A DNA stretch of 64,000 bases from Hofstenia miamia (taxonomy: Eukaryota > Xenacoelomorpha > Acoela), in contig SCFE01000008.1 in NCBI GenBank assembly GCA_004352715.1, positions 1,284,590 to 1,348,589 on the forward strand. The letters run 5' to 3'. The notes under the pieces were generated by a model. That model did not search any database and had not been told where the DNA came from. It saw only the letters and a program-made list of their open reading frames with translations. Within the stretch, counting starts at the first letter, position 1; every line of letters starts with the position of its first letter. Positions 35,738 through 47,830 of this stretch are shown one piece after another. A program made the position numbers and the translations under genes.

Positions 35738-36271
35738 AGAATCACTATAACATAGTACCAAGTAAATTTTGACAACACTTCTATAATAAATATAATTGAA
35801 TCTTTTTAAAATATAATTTTTTTATCATTATAGGAACAGACTTACAATACGATATCCAATTATTTTGACAGCGAATTTCTAAGAAAAATCAGTATAGTAT
35901 ACATTCACGGTTTACATAACACAACACTGTGAGAAAATAGAAAATCAGACGCGCGAGCAGCACCACTAGCGACAACAACCGGTATCAAAATCGCATAGTT
36001 GGCCATATTTACTGTGTAGCTGTTCACATATTCAAATGTATCGCCAAGCCTGTAGCCACGGGGGTTTGGGGGACGAACCCCTATGGAAGCTAATTCAACC
36101 CCTCCTGACAACAAACCTAAAAGCAAAATCAGCATGTAAAAACAACATTTGTTAATTCAACAATGCTATGAAATGCATTTCTAAGGTCTATTTTGTGTAT
36201 ATTTTCAAAAAAGTTTTTGCGGGGCTTTCGTTTACGTAATCATTTCTAGATGACTTCTCCCGTCAGAAAAT
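35734..36271 (-). repeat. Inverted repeat, left copy
   Basis: The reverse complement of 43431-43960, nearly identical; I noticed only two or three base differences near the outer end. It encodes the same 76-codon frame (35905-36135, -) as the other copy. The frame has no recognisable domain and includes translated GGGGTTCGTCCCCC repeat sequence, so it is probably not a gene. The copy runs from a TA microsatellite to the shared block CCCGTCAGAAAAT. Confidence 0.85.
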
Positions 36272-36342
36272 CCCTTCACGTCAATTTTCACAACAAAAGT
36301 CGAAATTCCCATCAACCCTTCCTGAATGCGTGTCGACCAGGG

Positions 36343-36437
36343 ATCGTTAGATTTTAATCGCGATTAATCGTATGGAAAAAAATTTTGGCGATAGATTAAT
36401 CGTAATCGCTGCTGCCAGGAGATTAATAATCGCGATT
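36343..36437 (+). mobile_element. Left terminus of a hAT-like element, running into a gap
   Basis: It starts CAGGGATCGTTAG and continues with repeated ATTAATCG and AATCGCGATT motifs up to the first N. A CAGGG start with AATCGCGATTAATCG subterminal repeats is typical of some animal hAT elements. The rest is hidden in the 1-kb gap. Confidence 0.4.
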
Positions 36438-37437
36438 NNNNNNNNNNNNNNNNNNNNNNNNNNNNNNNNNNNNNNNNNNNNNNNNNNNNNNNNNNNNNNN
36501 NNNNNNNNNNNNNNNNNNNNNNNNNNNNNNNNNNNNNNNNNNNNNNNNNNNNNNNNNNNNNNNNNNNNNNNNNNNNNNNNNNNNNNNNNNNNNNNNNNNN
36601 NNNNNNNNNNNNNNNNNNNNNNNNNNNNNNNNNNNNNNNNNNNNNNNNNNNNNNNNNNNNNNNNNNNNNNNNNNNNNNNNNNNNNNNNNNNNNNNNNNNN
36701 NNNNNNNNNNNNNNNNNNNNNNNNNNNNNNNNNNNNNNNNNNNNNNNNNNNNNNNNNNNNNNNNNNNNNNNNNNNNNNNNNNNNNNNNNNNNNNNNNNNN
36801 NNNNNNNNNNNNNNNNNNNNNNNNNNNNNNNNNNNNNNNNNNNNNNNNNNNNNNNNNNNNNNNNNNNNNNNNNNNNNNNNNNNNNNNNNNNNNNNNNNNN
36901 NNNNNNNNNNNNNNNNNNNNNNNNNNNNNNNNNNNNNNNNNNNNNNNNNNNNNNNNNNNNNNNNNNNNNNNNNNNNNNNNNNNNNNNNNNNNNNNNNNNN
37001 NNNNNNNNNNNNNNNNNNNNNNNNNNNNNNNNNNNNNNNNNNNNNNNNNNNNNNNNNNNNNNNNNNNNNNNNNNNNNNNNNNNNNNNNNNNNNNNNNNNN
37101 NNNNNNNNNNNNNNNNNNNNNNNNNNNNNNNNNNNNNNNNNNNNNNNNNNNNNNNNNNNNNNNNNNNNNNNNNNNNNNNNNNNNNNNNNNNNNNNNNNNN
37201 NNNNNNNNNNNNNNNNNNNNNNNNNNNNNNNNNNNNNNNNNNNNNNNNNNNNNNNNNNNNNNNNNNNNNNNNNNNNNNNNNNNNNNNNNNNNNNNNNNNN
37301 NNNNNNNNNNNNNNNNNNNNNNNNNNNNNNNNNNNNNNNNNNNNNNNNNNNNNNNNNNNNNNNNNNNNNNNNNNNNNNNNNNNNNNNNNNNNNNNNNNNN
37401 NNNNNNNNNNNNNNNNNNNNNNNNNNNNNNNNNNNNN
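36438..37437. other. Assembly gap, exactly 1000 N
   Basis: A placeholder-length gap between a hAT-like terminus and a (TA)n run at 37438-37470. Confidence 0.95.
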
Positions 37438-37473
<36 letters not shown>

Positions 37474-38116
37474 GGGAGCGCAAAAGTGCAAGGAAGTGCG
37501 CTGATGGATAGAACGCGGCAAACTATTTCTCTATTTACAATTGCTTATATACATTTTTAAACGAGACAATATGTACAAGTAACTGGTGAACACTGACAAA
37601 CAAGAGAGCTGGTCGATACTAAAAACCAGTACCTGCCGATGCCACAATATATATAAATTTTGAAGCTGTTTTTCCAGTTATATATTTCATCCATCTACTT
37701 GAAAATGTTTTGGTAAGAGCACGTACCAGAAATGGTACCAACTCTAAATTTTGAATTAATTGCAGCTATAGCTCCAGATTTCGGAACATGCAATTTTTGA
37801 ATAATACTACTAATAATAGTAGGAATTTTCAGACAATTCATACTCCTAATAAAATCCATAGTAAATTATTTTGATTAATATATCAGGTACTAGCATTATC
37901 CTATCAATGCCTTTATCAAGATGTAAAAAAAATTTTGCAAATAATATTTATAAATAAACACTAATACAGAAATTGTACATTTTTAGTAACGTCGAGCCTG
38001 AATTGGTTGACTGCATTGTTAGGCATATTCCAAAATTGTAAATTGGCGTGACTTCAATTAATCAATAATTTACATGCGTTGTTTTCAATTATTAGGATTT
38101 AGCGATATATATATAT

Positions 38117-38152
<36 letters not shown>

Positions 38153-38520
38153 TGCGTGTTCGCACCCAGTCTGCATATTTTTGAAGCTGATATTATAATT
38201 TTCTAAAACATATAGTTTGCAGCTAAAAACATAAATGAAGCATTGTCAATTTTACCGTGGGAGCAAGGAAGGAACCACGGTAATCTTAGAATATCTGGGG
38301 TTAAGGGAGAACAAACAATTGGGGCTGTTGGAATATGTAAATGCTTAAAGCTTTGAATATGAAAACAGCATTCAATGTTTTTAGATACATTTCTAGTACT
38401 GCCCAGTTTAACATATTCCTTTCAATTACTGAATATTGGAAAAGCGCAAAAAGGAATATCCTAAAGTATACCTTGTACATTTGACATAAACCTCCAGCTG
38501 TAGCAAAAATTGAAATACAA
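37438..38520. other. Intergenic stretch with two (TA)n tracts
   Basis: TA microsatellites lie at 37438-37470 and 38105-38151. No gene is recognised; this is the 3' flank of the secreted-protein gene. Confidence 0.5.
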
Positions 38521-38524
38521 ATTT

Positions 38525-40354
38525 TTAAGTTTTATTGTAAACGATGTACAAACGATTACCAATGATACAGAAAAAGTCATCATAGCTGTCCAAATTGATG
38601 TCTAATATTTGAATAACTGCTTCATCTGAATCACAGAAAAAATCATCAACCGTATAATGAAACTGAATATTCTTCAAAACAGATGTATCGCATCTTGACA
38701 AAAACCGTCGCATGTGTTTCATACAAATTACGTCTAGCTCCTCATCCCAATCAAATCGACCCACAATCAATGTTGGCATTTTAACCGACTTTAACCGAAC
38801 ACAATTTTCCCATTTTTGATTAAATGAAAATTTACGAAATGTGGCAAAATCTCCATCGTAGGATCGAACGATTTCGTAAATAATATACATTATCGTTTTG
38901 CAATAGAGAGTGTACTGATCCATAAACAGTTCGGTACATCTCACTCTGCTATCTTCATAGTAATAAAAATTCACATAGAAATTATATCTGTATATTTTTT
39001 CATGTAAGCACGTTCCATTGGTAATTGACATCCGCAAAAGCACGTTCTTTTAATCACAACTGCTCTGTTCACAATATCTTACCTTTTCAGCAATTGTTTC
39101 GCAAGTGATATTGTACGTTTTACCATAGATGTACAATAGAGGCTGCATACATGAAATATATAAATTATCCAAGAATATATCACTGATCACTTCATATATT
39201 TCAAACGGGATCTCTACCCTGTTAATCTTAGGTGAATTAGTTAAATCTATTATTGTTATTAATTTTGGCTCAACGCATATAGCAAATGTGGATACAATTC
39301 TTTGTTTATATGAACAGTTTGGAGTGCTGTTAAAAAAATTTTCGTCTGTTAAGTTAACATGATTTTTTGTACTATTCAAAGTGTGAATATATAGAGTCAG
39401 CAGTTTTAAATGATCTATGTAACAAATAACATCTAGATCTGAGTAAAAAAGTCCAAACAAGTAAGACGTGCACTCTGGCAGAATCACAGTTACATAAGAT
39501 TGATTATCATGTAACTTTATACTAAAGGGGTTGTAGAGAAAAGGCTGTGGATGTTGACTGATATCTACTAACTTGCCTTTATGACTTCCGTAGTCGCAAA
39601 TATATCGTTTTGCAATGAAAATAATTATAAATCCATTTTGTGTAATTTTGAAAATACTTACGTTGAAAATGTTCAGACCCTCTGTAGCAATTACATATTC
39701 CCAATTACGCGGTGACGGTTCTGTAGTTACTGCATATTCGCGAGCATTACGGTACTTCAAAGAGAAAAATTTTATATATAGTGTTCTGTTTTTAATCCAC
39801 ATTAATTCAATATTCGCCAATGGTTCCGCACCAATACAGCATGCTGTATATACCTTGGTTTCATTTAGCCGTCGATGGTACACAGTTACGCCAATTTTTT
39901 CATCTACTGGCATGCCCTCGCATGTTATTGAGTGTAGACCTAAAATATTTGATGAAAAATTACATGGAGAAAAGTTTTCGTCTTTGTTGAAAGGCTGAAA
40001 TGTAACTGTAGAGCTCACTGGTAATAAGAATGTAATAATTATGGAACCCTTAACTTTACTTTTGATATCAGTTATTTTGAATTGTTGTTTTTTAATGACA
40101 TAGGTCTCGATTTGGAATTTTTTGTGAACATTTCGAGTAAAGAGTGCCTCGTAGTTGACTACATCGTTGCACAAAAGTGAATGACTTGGTCTGTCTTTTG
40201 AAAAAGCATTACTACTGTGTAGTGGAGAAATGCACTTGATTATATTCTCTATTGAACTTTTTACTGTTTGTTCTGCAATATGTCTGCGTGAAATAATTTC
40301 TGACATAGAAAATCCATTTGAGAAAACTGCAATGACAAAGAGCATTATCTCCAT
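38525..40354 (-). CDS. Secreted, N-glycosylated Cys-containing protein, probably two exons
   Basis: The frame opens at an ATG (40354) with a hydrophobic leader (MLFVIAVFSNGFS), a likely signal peptide. It runs 434 codons to TAA (39052-39050), then stays open in the same frame for 174 more codons to 38525. About ten N-x-S/T sequons (for example NFS, NET, NQS, NST, NLT, NIT) and many Cys support an extracellular or surface protein. A strong donor, AAG|GTAAGA, sits at 39083/39082, 30 nt before the TAA. A phase-0 acceptor GATCAG| at 38916-38915 would remove 168 nt including the stop and keep the frame; this acceptor is my inference and lacks a good pyrimidine tract. An AATAAA overlaps the last codons. 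I do not recognise the family. If there is no intron, the TAA ends the protein. Confidence 0.6.
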
Positions 40355-40797
40355 GCTTTAGCGAAGCGCATATAAGCAGCTAATTTAAAAACGAAAAGTT
40401 TAATAAAACGTTGTTCAAAGAGGTACATTAATATTTTAGCTTTATTCGAGAATTGCGATCAAATATTGATTTTGCTTAATATGTTCGACAATTATTTTAT
40501 TAATCGACTAACATCTAGTTCGTAAATTATTTATATATTTAATACTGCTCCTGTTTGCAAAGGTGCTCTCAAACCTTGAATTTTTATCAGCTGCGTCTTG
40601 TTGCAAATGAGTTCATTTTCTATAAAGCAACTTTTACTCTGTATGTCAATAAGATTAAAAACATAATATTCATCAATAAAAATTTGAAAAAACTAACTTT
40701 TTTGGAAAAATATCGGCAAATAACAGCGTCAGGTCTAGCTTCAGAAATTTTAATAAATCCTCTAGTAAATTCTAAGTGTGAAGACGCTCAAAGTATA

Positions 40798-42033
40798 TTC
40801 TACACCTTTTACCGATGAATTTCGGACTATTTGCCAATGAATTTCGGAAATGTGCCATTGAATTTCGGAAATGTGACATTGAATTTTGGACAAGTTACCA
40901 ATGAAATTCGGAAAACATGCTAATGAATTTCGGACATTTTTTATTACTGTATTAAGGTCATTCTTGATCTCATTACTTCTTATTATATACATGTTGAATG
41001 CAAAGTACTTACTAAGTATCTCATTTTTTGTTACAGACTGTAATAAATGGCATGAGATAAGGAATTGGATAAGAATTGGCAGAGAAATGGCTATCTAAGA
41101 TATATAGTAGAAAGTCACCGAAATACAGTGGATGTACTATTTTTAGACGGCTGTCAGACTAGAATAATATCAGAAAGCCCTCCAAGAATAGAAAATGAAA
41201 TATTTTGTATTGGCGAATGCGATGGAACGAGAATTGTTATATCCCAAAAATATAAATTAGATTCACATGGAGCTAGTAATTGCGTACATTTGCATATGTA
41301 ACCCTAATCCATAAGGTCAAAAGTCGCGTAGCTATAGGATTCCGAAATGGATCAGTTGATATTCTATTACTAATAAGAGAAGTGTTAAAATTGACAATTT
41401 CTTTTTGCCGATGCTGTGCAACCAGTATAGACAAATTCGAAAAACAAAAAATATTTTAACATGAAGCTAAACATTGTCTACAATTTCATATGTAACCCTA
41501 GTCTATAATGTGAAAACTCGCGGAGGAATAGGGTTCCGAAATGCTATAAGTATTCTTGGAAAAACTATGACTAAGAAAATAAAAGATAATATTATAATAT
41601 CAAAGATTGTGGGTAACATGGAAGGGTATTCTTATGATTAGGCTATAAAATCTCTTCTAAATAAAGGGGGAGGATATTCAGCCAGTTTTGTCATGAGGTC
41701 TATGAATGGTTTGTGAAAATCAGTCTGTCATATAAATTAAAAGTAATGCTGAGATCACGCCATTTACTACAGTCTGTAACAAAAAATGAGATACTTAGTA
41801 AGTACTATGCATTCAACATGTATGCAATACGAAATAACGAGATCAAGAATGACCTTAATACAGTAATAAAAAATGTCCGAAATTCATTGGCATGTTGTCC
41901 GAATTTCATTGGTAACTTCTCCGAAATTCAATGTCACATTTCCGAAATTCATTGTCACATTTCCGAAATTCATTGGCACATTTCCGAAATTCATTGGCAC
42001 ATAGTCCGAAATTCATCGGTAAAAGGTGTAGAA
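40798..42033. mobile_element. Foldback-type DNA element with long TIRs built of tandem repeats
   Basis: The left arm (40798 to about 41056) and the right arm (about 41756 to 42033) are inverted copies of about 260-275 bp. Both start TTCTACACCTTTTACCGATG inward. Each arm carries four to seven tandem units of about 20-22 bp around CCAATGAATTTCGGAAATGT, then a unique part ending near TTTGTTACAGACTGTA. The sequence ATA abuts both ends, a possible 3-bp target duplication. The interior (41057-41755) has only a 78-codon frame at 41065-41301 (+) with no recognised domain, and two copies of a TGTAACCCTA...CCGAAATG block. It is non-autonomous; the superfamily is unclear, with Mutator-like or foldback possible. 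Confidence 0.75.
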
Positions 42034-43149
42034 ATAATGTTTATTTTGATTTAGCATCTAACAAGGTATAGAGATGCATTGATAAATTTTGTGGAAACGA
42101 CCATTGGGATGAGCCTTGCGGATTTTAATGACAAATACATTGAACTGCTTCATCTCTTTTTGGAAGCAAAATAAAATTTATTGTTCTGCTCAAAGATTTT
42201 CACTGATATTTCCACAAGTAAAATATCGCTTATGTGCAACTACTGTTCTGTATACCTTATAAATTGGTGAATTCAAATGGTATTATTGTACTCGGTAGCT
42301 TCATAAAGCTATTGATAATTTCTTCAAAAAATATTTGAAGCTCACAGGACACAAAATAATCTGACAGCAAAACAGTCAATATTTGGCCTCAATAGTTGCA
42401 CCAAAAGATTTAGAATACTTCATTGTCTAAATATTATTTAAGAGCCTTTATGGAGTAAGGGAAAAATTGTAAAAACGTAAATGCCATAGCAGATGTACTA
42501 TGTATTTCAAATTTCCCTCTTAAGTTTGAAGCACTGTTATCACAAAACTTTGCTCCAATAAAAAGAGATAATCCACTTGAAATAAATGGTTACCTAGTAA
42601 ACAAGATTATCTAAACTTAAAGAACTTCCAAAAACGTTGTACAAAATGGATAGTAAACAATGATAACTATATAAATAGGCTTTTAAAAATTCATGTTCTT
42701 CCCTTATCCTGGATTTGTGTCTTCTTAACAAACTTTTAACTAGTAAGTACAATTTAAGTCTTTCTTCATTTATTTCATTCTATTCTCCTGGTGTTAAAAT
42801 TCTACATTCTTAAAATCACTTACTGTTTGAAAATGCTCTCATAAAGAAGTGTAAGTCTCTTCAAAACTATTTTGTTCCCCTGGCAAATTATATTCATTTG
42901 TCATCAAAAATAAACATTGTCGATAAAAAAAATTCAGTTAAAAAATCACTACAACAATTATATTGGAATTATTTTGTTAATTCTTATAAACTTGAAAACA
43001 GCTGCACACATCATTTGATATGTCTTGTCCCTCATGCAGAGTACTTAATTCAACTAACAGTTTTTATTAGTAATTTTTAATGATATTTTTATTTTCTTTG
43101 CTTGTATTTTATAAGATTAAGTCTATGAATAATTAAATAAATAAATAAG

Positions 43150-43180
<31 letters not shown>

Positions 43181-43430
43181 GTATATATATATGTGTGTAT
43201 TGGTGTGTATGAGTGTAAAGCAGATGAAACTAAAAATAGTTAGAAAAATGTTTTGAAGTGGATTTGATTAATTTGAAAAGGTCTTGTGAAAAAAGACTTT
43301 AACATGCAGAGTCACTTAGCACAAAATTCTCGTTAAATTGCTACATTTGTATTGGAGCATCAGTAACCATCCAATCCACCATAAAATCATAATATCTATC
43401 ACATTATGGTCTTTAAGCTCATTTTCTGAC
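42034..43430. other. Intergenic stretch
   Basis: No gene is recognised. A tetranucleotide (AAAT)n tract lies at 43133-43181. Confidence 0.5.
43133..43181. repeat. (AAAT)n microsatellite
   Basis: About twelve units of AAAT with one GTAA interruption, followed by TA/TG repeats. Confidence 0.9.
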
Positions 43431-43954
43431 GGGAGAGGTCATCTAGTAATGATTACGTAAACGAAAGCCCCGCAAAAACTTTTTTGAAAATATACACAAA
43501 ATAGACCTTAGAAATGCATTTCATAGCATTGTTGAATTAACAAATGTTGTTTTTACATGCTGATTTTGCTTTTAGGTTTGTTGTCAGGAGGGGTTGAATT
43601 AGCTTCCATAGGGGTTCGTCCCCCAAACCCCCGTGGCTACAGGCTTGGCGATACATTTGAATATGTGAACAGCTACACAGTAAATATGGCCAACTATGCG
43701 ATTTTGATACCGGTTGTTGTCGCTAGTGGTGCTGCTCGCGCGTCTGATTTTCTATTTTCTCACAGTGTTGTGTTATGTAAACCGTGAATGTATACTATAC
43801 TGATTTTTCTTAGAAATTCGCTGTCAAAATAATTGGATATCGTATTGTAAGTCTGTTCCTATAATGATAAAAAAATTATATTTTAAAAAGATTCAATTAT
43901 ATTTATTATAGAAGTGTTGTCAAAATTTACTTGGTACTATGTTATAGTGATTCT

Positions 43955-43960
<6 letters not shown>
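43431..43960 (+). repeat. Inverted repeat, right copy
   Basis: The inverted near-identical mate of 35734-36271, about 7.2 kb away. It ends in the (TA)n run at 43959-44001. The internal sequence includes GGGGTTCGTCCCCCAAACCC and CGTGGCTACAGGC, a GC-rich motif of a kind common in invertebrate interspersed repeats. It is probably two insertions of one young repeat family, or the ends of a larger element. Confidence 0.85.

Positions 43961-44001
<41 letters not shown>
43959..44001. repeat. (TA)n microsatellite
   Basis: An uninterrupted TA run of about 43 bp abutting the inverted repeat. Confidence 0.95.
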
Positions 44002-44005
<4 letters not shown>

Positions 44006-44209
44006 GTATATATATGCCACTAAATGCGAATTCAAATCTTTCGCATTATCAGCCCTTGAAATAATTATCGTCAATAAAAAATACCATTTTACTCTCAATA
44101 TTCGCTTGCTTCAAATAGCAACTTTCGTAAATGAATTTGTCCAAAAAATGGTATTTGAAAATTCCAATCTTGGCACATATTTTCAAATTGTGGATTATAA
44201 CTAGGGCGA

Positions 44210-45230
44210 TTTTTTATTGACTTTAAACCCGTAAAAATTGACCTAAAGAATTGACTTAAAAAATGTGAAAATGAACCGGAAATTTCTACAAAAGAGTTCA
44301 CATAAGAAATAATGTAACGCTCTATGTTCTGTTCGAGAAAATTTCTGTCATCAGCTAGAAGTCTGTTGAGTTTTGAAAAAAATGTTCCACGTCTCCACTT
44401 GAAGGTTGAGCCTTTTGCAAGAGTAAATACTCACAGGGGAATATCAGGTTCTGCAACGCCTTTCTTAGCTTTTTCAACAACTATTCCATCGTCCGCTAAC
44501 TCCATGAAAATTTCTTTTAACTCGTGAAACTTGTCCACATAATAAAATGCGGCATCCAGCCAAGATGCCCATCGTGTCAAAATTAGTTGGGGGTCACCCG
44601 ATTGCTTCAAAAAGGGAACTTCTTGTGCGGTTTTTGACGGTGGCCTCCTTGACTGCAGAAACGATAGCATCCACTGCCGAAAATCCCAAACGGACTTTTT
44701 CAGCACAATTGTAAACCCGATGTACCAGGCAGGTAACATATGCCTCATTTTTGGCTACAAAACCTTCAGAATTTTTCCACAATTAACCATGTAGGCAGCA
44801 CCGTCTGAAAAAAATAGTTAAAAATCTGTTCTTTGCGTGCCGATTAGCTTTACTGCATCATCCACTAATCGTGAAACATTTTCCGAATTTGCTTTGGATA
44901 CTGGTTTGCACAAAGTCAAAAATTTCTGCCGGTTTTGAGAGTGAACCGCACGTCACATTCACAAATTTTGTCGATTTGTACTCACTTTCATTGCAAATAT
45001 AGAAGACCTTTTGATTAGATTATTTTTCTTTAATCGTCGCTATTTTCCTATCTGCAACTCGTTTCCTTGAATTTGAAACTGAAGGCAGCTCTTTTCCTCA
45101 AAAATTGGCAAGTTTTCTCATGCTTGGATGGCGAAGTTTATTTAAGGGTATATTCATTTCTACCATACAGTTGACACCCATCCCTTTGAAAGTATCCGGG
45201 CGACTGACTATAAATTCTTGTATCCTTCAT
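44210..45230 (-). pseudogene. hAT-type transposase fossil
   Basis: Minus-strand pieces in changing frames resemble one arthropod/invertebrate hAT transposase lineage. In order they are SDGAAYMVNCGK, CLVHRVYNCAEKVR, then LTRWASWLDAAFYYVDKF and a following Glu/Asp-rich segment (44431-44782). Further upstream, PLNKLRHPSM-like coding appears near 45120-45150. CL-H and LTRW-WL blocks are characteristic of this family. Stops and frameshifts show that it is dead. Confidence 0.65.
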
Positions 45231-47424
45231 TTTTGAGAGTATATTAAATTAAACTACTTATTTTTTACATATGAAGTTGAAGAGAAAGCTAAAAATGAAA
45301 CAATACACTTATCTTCTATTCTAATTTAATATTTTCTGAAAGCTATCCTCCCCGAGATTATATTTCAAAGATCAGAACAAGAATCGCTTACTTTTCCTGC
45401 AAAGTTATAATGGATGAACTCAAATGCAGTAGTTAGTCTGAGACAAAGGTTGCATCTATTTAATTCTTTCAGTGCTCATAATTTGTGCACTTACATCACA
45501 CTAAACCAAAAGCAAATTTGTCAGTCTCGATATTGTTCAAAATTGAAAATTTCAGAAGTCAATAAGAAACTTTCTAAAATACATTAGGATTATATTAAGT
45601 ACTCAAATATAAACGATTGCATGAATATATTTTTAGGCACATAAAAATAATCTTAGATGCTTGTGCCCTGCTCTTCAAATCTAAAGCAAACTTCAGAAAA
45701 ATCGCTAGAGCAAATATTTAAGACTAGAACTATTGAAATTTAAAATGTGAAAAAAATTACTTTGGAAGAATTTGGGGCAAACAGCAAAAAGTAACGAATA
45801 CGTAAAGAACATCTAAATAAAATAAAACTTCAAAGTCGAAAGTAAGTTGAACAGCGTTTTTTTAGCAATTACAAGCTATTATAGTGATAAATGGCAAGTA
45901 TTAAATATAACGTTAGTACAACATTGCTAACCATTTGAATATCTTCACAGATTTAGGAAAGCATCTTCGCCCTTCAATATCATTTTGTCACCCAGAATTC
46001 TCATATAATTCAACATTTCGTTATCTCTAGTCTATGAATTATCTAAAACAATTTAAAACTAGATGTAAACAAATCTATTGGTTCATCAAAAATACAAATT
46101 GTTACCGCGGTATTTTGACAATACCGAAAAGTACTGATACCGCGGTATCTTGCCTAAAAATGATCCGTATTTTATTTAAGATTACGTGCATTGTATGCAA
46201 CCCCGCGGGCCAATATTTGCACTGTGTAAACTTTAAATATTTCTGTACAAGGTGTAGAATATAGCCCATTTGAAAACTCACGAAATTCCTTAAGCAGAAA
46301 CCGCTATTAATGATGCAGTTACAATCATAGGGCTGATTAGGCACAAAATTTTATCAAAATACTTTCAGAAAAACGAGCTATTTATGAGATTTTTTCTCAA
46401 AAATCAGAATTTAAAATGTACCCATTCGGTGCATTTATTTCTTTGTAACGCAATAGTCATTATTATAAAATGTAAATCCTTTTCATTTATGATCAATTGG
46501 CGATATGTAACATTTTTGTAGGATTGCATGTGTTTCTTGCCTTTATATTTTAAACATGCTTTGATGGTACTGCTAAAAACTATATTCTCATTGCCAGACC
46601 CTAATTGTCAATAAAAAACTTAGATCCAAGTAAATTCAAATTTTAAGTTAAAAAGAATATGGAATGATAGGTTCTTAGTTAATTATTCTCCATTTTAACC
46701 TAGTAATTACCATAAATCCTCGTGTATAAGCTGTTACCATGTAGATTTCACTTCTCATTTTAAAGGTAGTTTTTTAAGTTAAATGTATGCATGCCATACT
46801 ATAATAATTCCGTCCCTACCGCAAACGTTATCCATTCATTAACGAACATAGTTTAACCACAATTATAAAATCAGCATTTGGGCTTTCTAAGATACACCTT
46901 AACCCCAGAACTTAATGAGATATTTGCAGATATAATATTTAGACTAGAGGATTTACGGTATTTTTTAATAATGCATGATTATTCTCTTAATGTTTTAGGT
47001 CGCAAGTGGCTGCCACTATTATTGTATATATATATTTGTATATATCAGAGATGGAAGTGGGGCAGATTTCTGTGACCTGCATTGATTTCCAAAATTTAAT
47101 GAAAACCTCGATTATAAGGAAAACTGAAAATCGGAGTTACTTTGAACATTTTAGAAAACGTGCAGTACTTTTCAAAATTAAAGGTAATAATAATATATTT
47201 TTATAGTAAAAAATTCTGTATTTTCCGAAATTCGGCATTTAAACAAATATCAATAGATGTCATTTGCTCTTAAATGCAAGAACACGATCCATTGTGTTAC
47301 TAAGCAGTAAAAACAAAGAGCAGCACTTAAAACGCAGGTTTAAAACTGATGTAGAAACTTACTCATGAGCAGTTGCTACAAGTGTTAATTGATATTTTGG
47401 CATTTTCTATAAGCCACCGCATCC
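45231..47424. other. AT-rich stretch with a CCGCGG-palindrome patch
   Basis: No gene is recognised. At 46101-46150, GTTACCGCGGTATTTTGAC and GATACCGCGGTATCTTGCC give two ACCGCGGT palindromes, similar to subterminal repeats of hAT elements. The rest is featureless. Confidence 0.45.
46101..46150. repeat. Paired TACCGCGGTA palindromes
   Basis: Two copies of the 10-bp palindrome TACCGCGGTA within about 40 bp, separated by AATACCG. It is a GC island in AT-rich DNA and possibly a transposon end. Confidence 0.5.
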
Positions 47425-47830
47425 TTATGGCGCTTCAGAAAGGATCGTGCAAATTCTATTCCTGGAAGACTGCTTTACGCTTCTTTTCTGTTGATCTGAA
47501 ATATGTTTAAAAAGAAGACGCAGATCCATTGTGTCAAATAGAAGTTCCCATTCTGCAATTGTCACTAAATCATGGATTATGTGTTTTTCTTCTTCTTCTG
47601 ACAAGACAATTGGTTGACCAGGTTTTTCTTTCAAATATTTTTCATATTAAAGTGAAGCGTACCCCTTAAGATGCACTCTATTGACACTTTTGATAAACTT
47701 TTGCCATCCTTTATAGCATTTAGAACTTCCTGAAGTGTTCTTGTGCTATAGGTTTTATACGTTTTTGCATAGAGTCTGTTTGCAGTGACGCATTTTCGCA
47801 TTAAATGAAATGAAAGAAGATATCATATAT
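47425..47830 (-). pseudogene. Pogo/Tigger-like transposase N-terminal fragment
   Basis: The minus strand encodes RTLQEVLNAIKDGKSLSK (a psq-type helix-turn-helix start), an interrupted stretch, then KEKPGQPIVLSEEEEKHI and LVTIAEWELLFDTMDLRLL. This order matches the CENP-B/psq DNA-binding region of pogo-like transposases (GRPPxLSxEEE, then a DLR block). The DDE domain is missing and a stop separates the parts. Confidence 0.6.

Noticed and set aside
35905-36135. 76-codon frame present identically at 43557-43787
   Set aside because: It is identical only because both lie in the inverted repeat. It translates a GGGGTTCGTCCCCC-type interspersed repeat and has no domain.
36347-37521. Long frames spanning 36347-37521 and similar frames over other N runs
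   Set aside because: They consist almost wholly of N translated as X.
41065-41301. Transposase frame inside the foldback element
   Set aside because: At 78 codons it has no DDE or zinc-finger motif and cannot be assigned.
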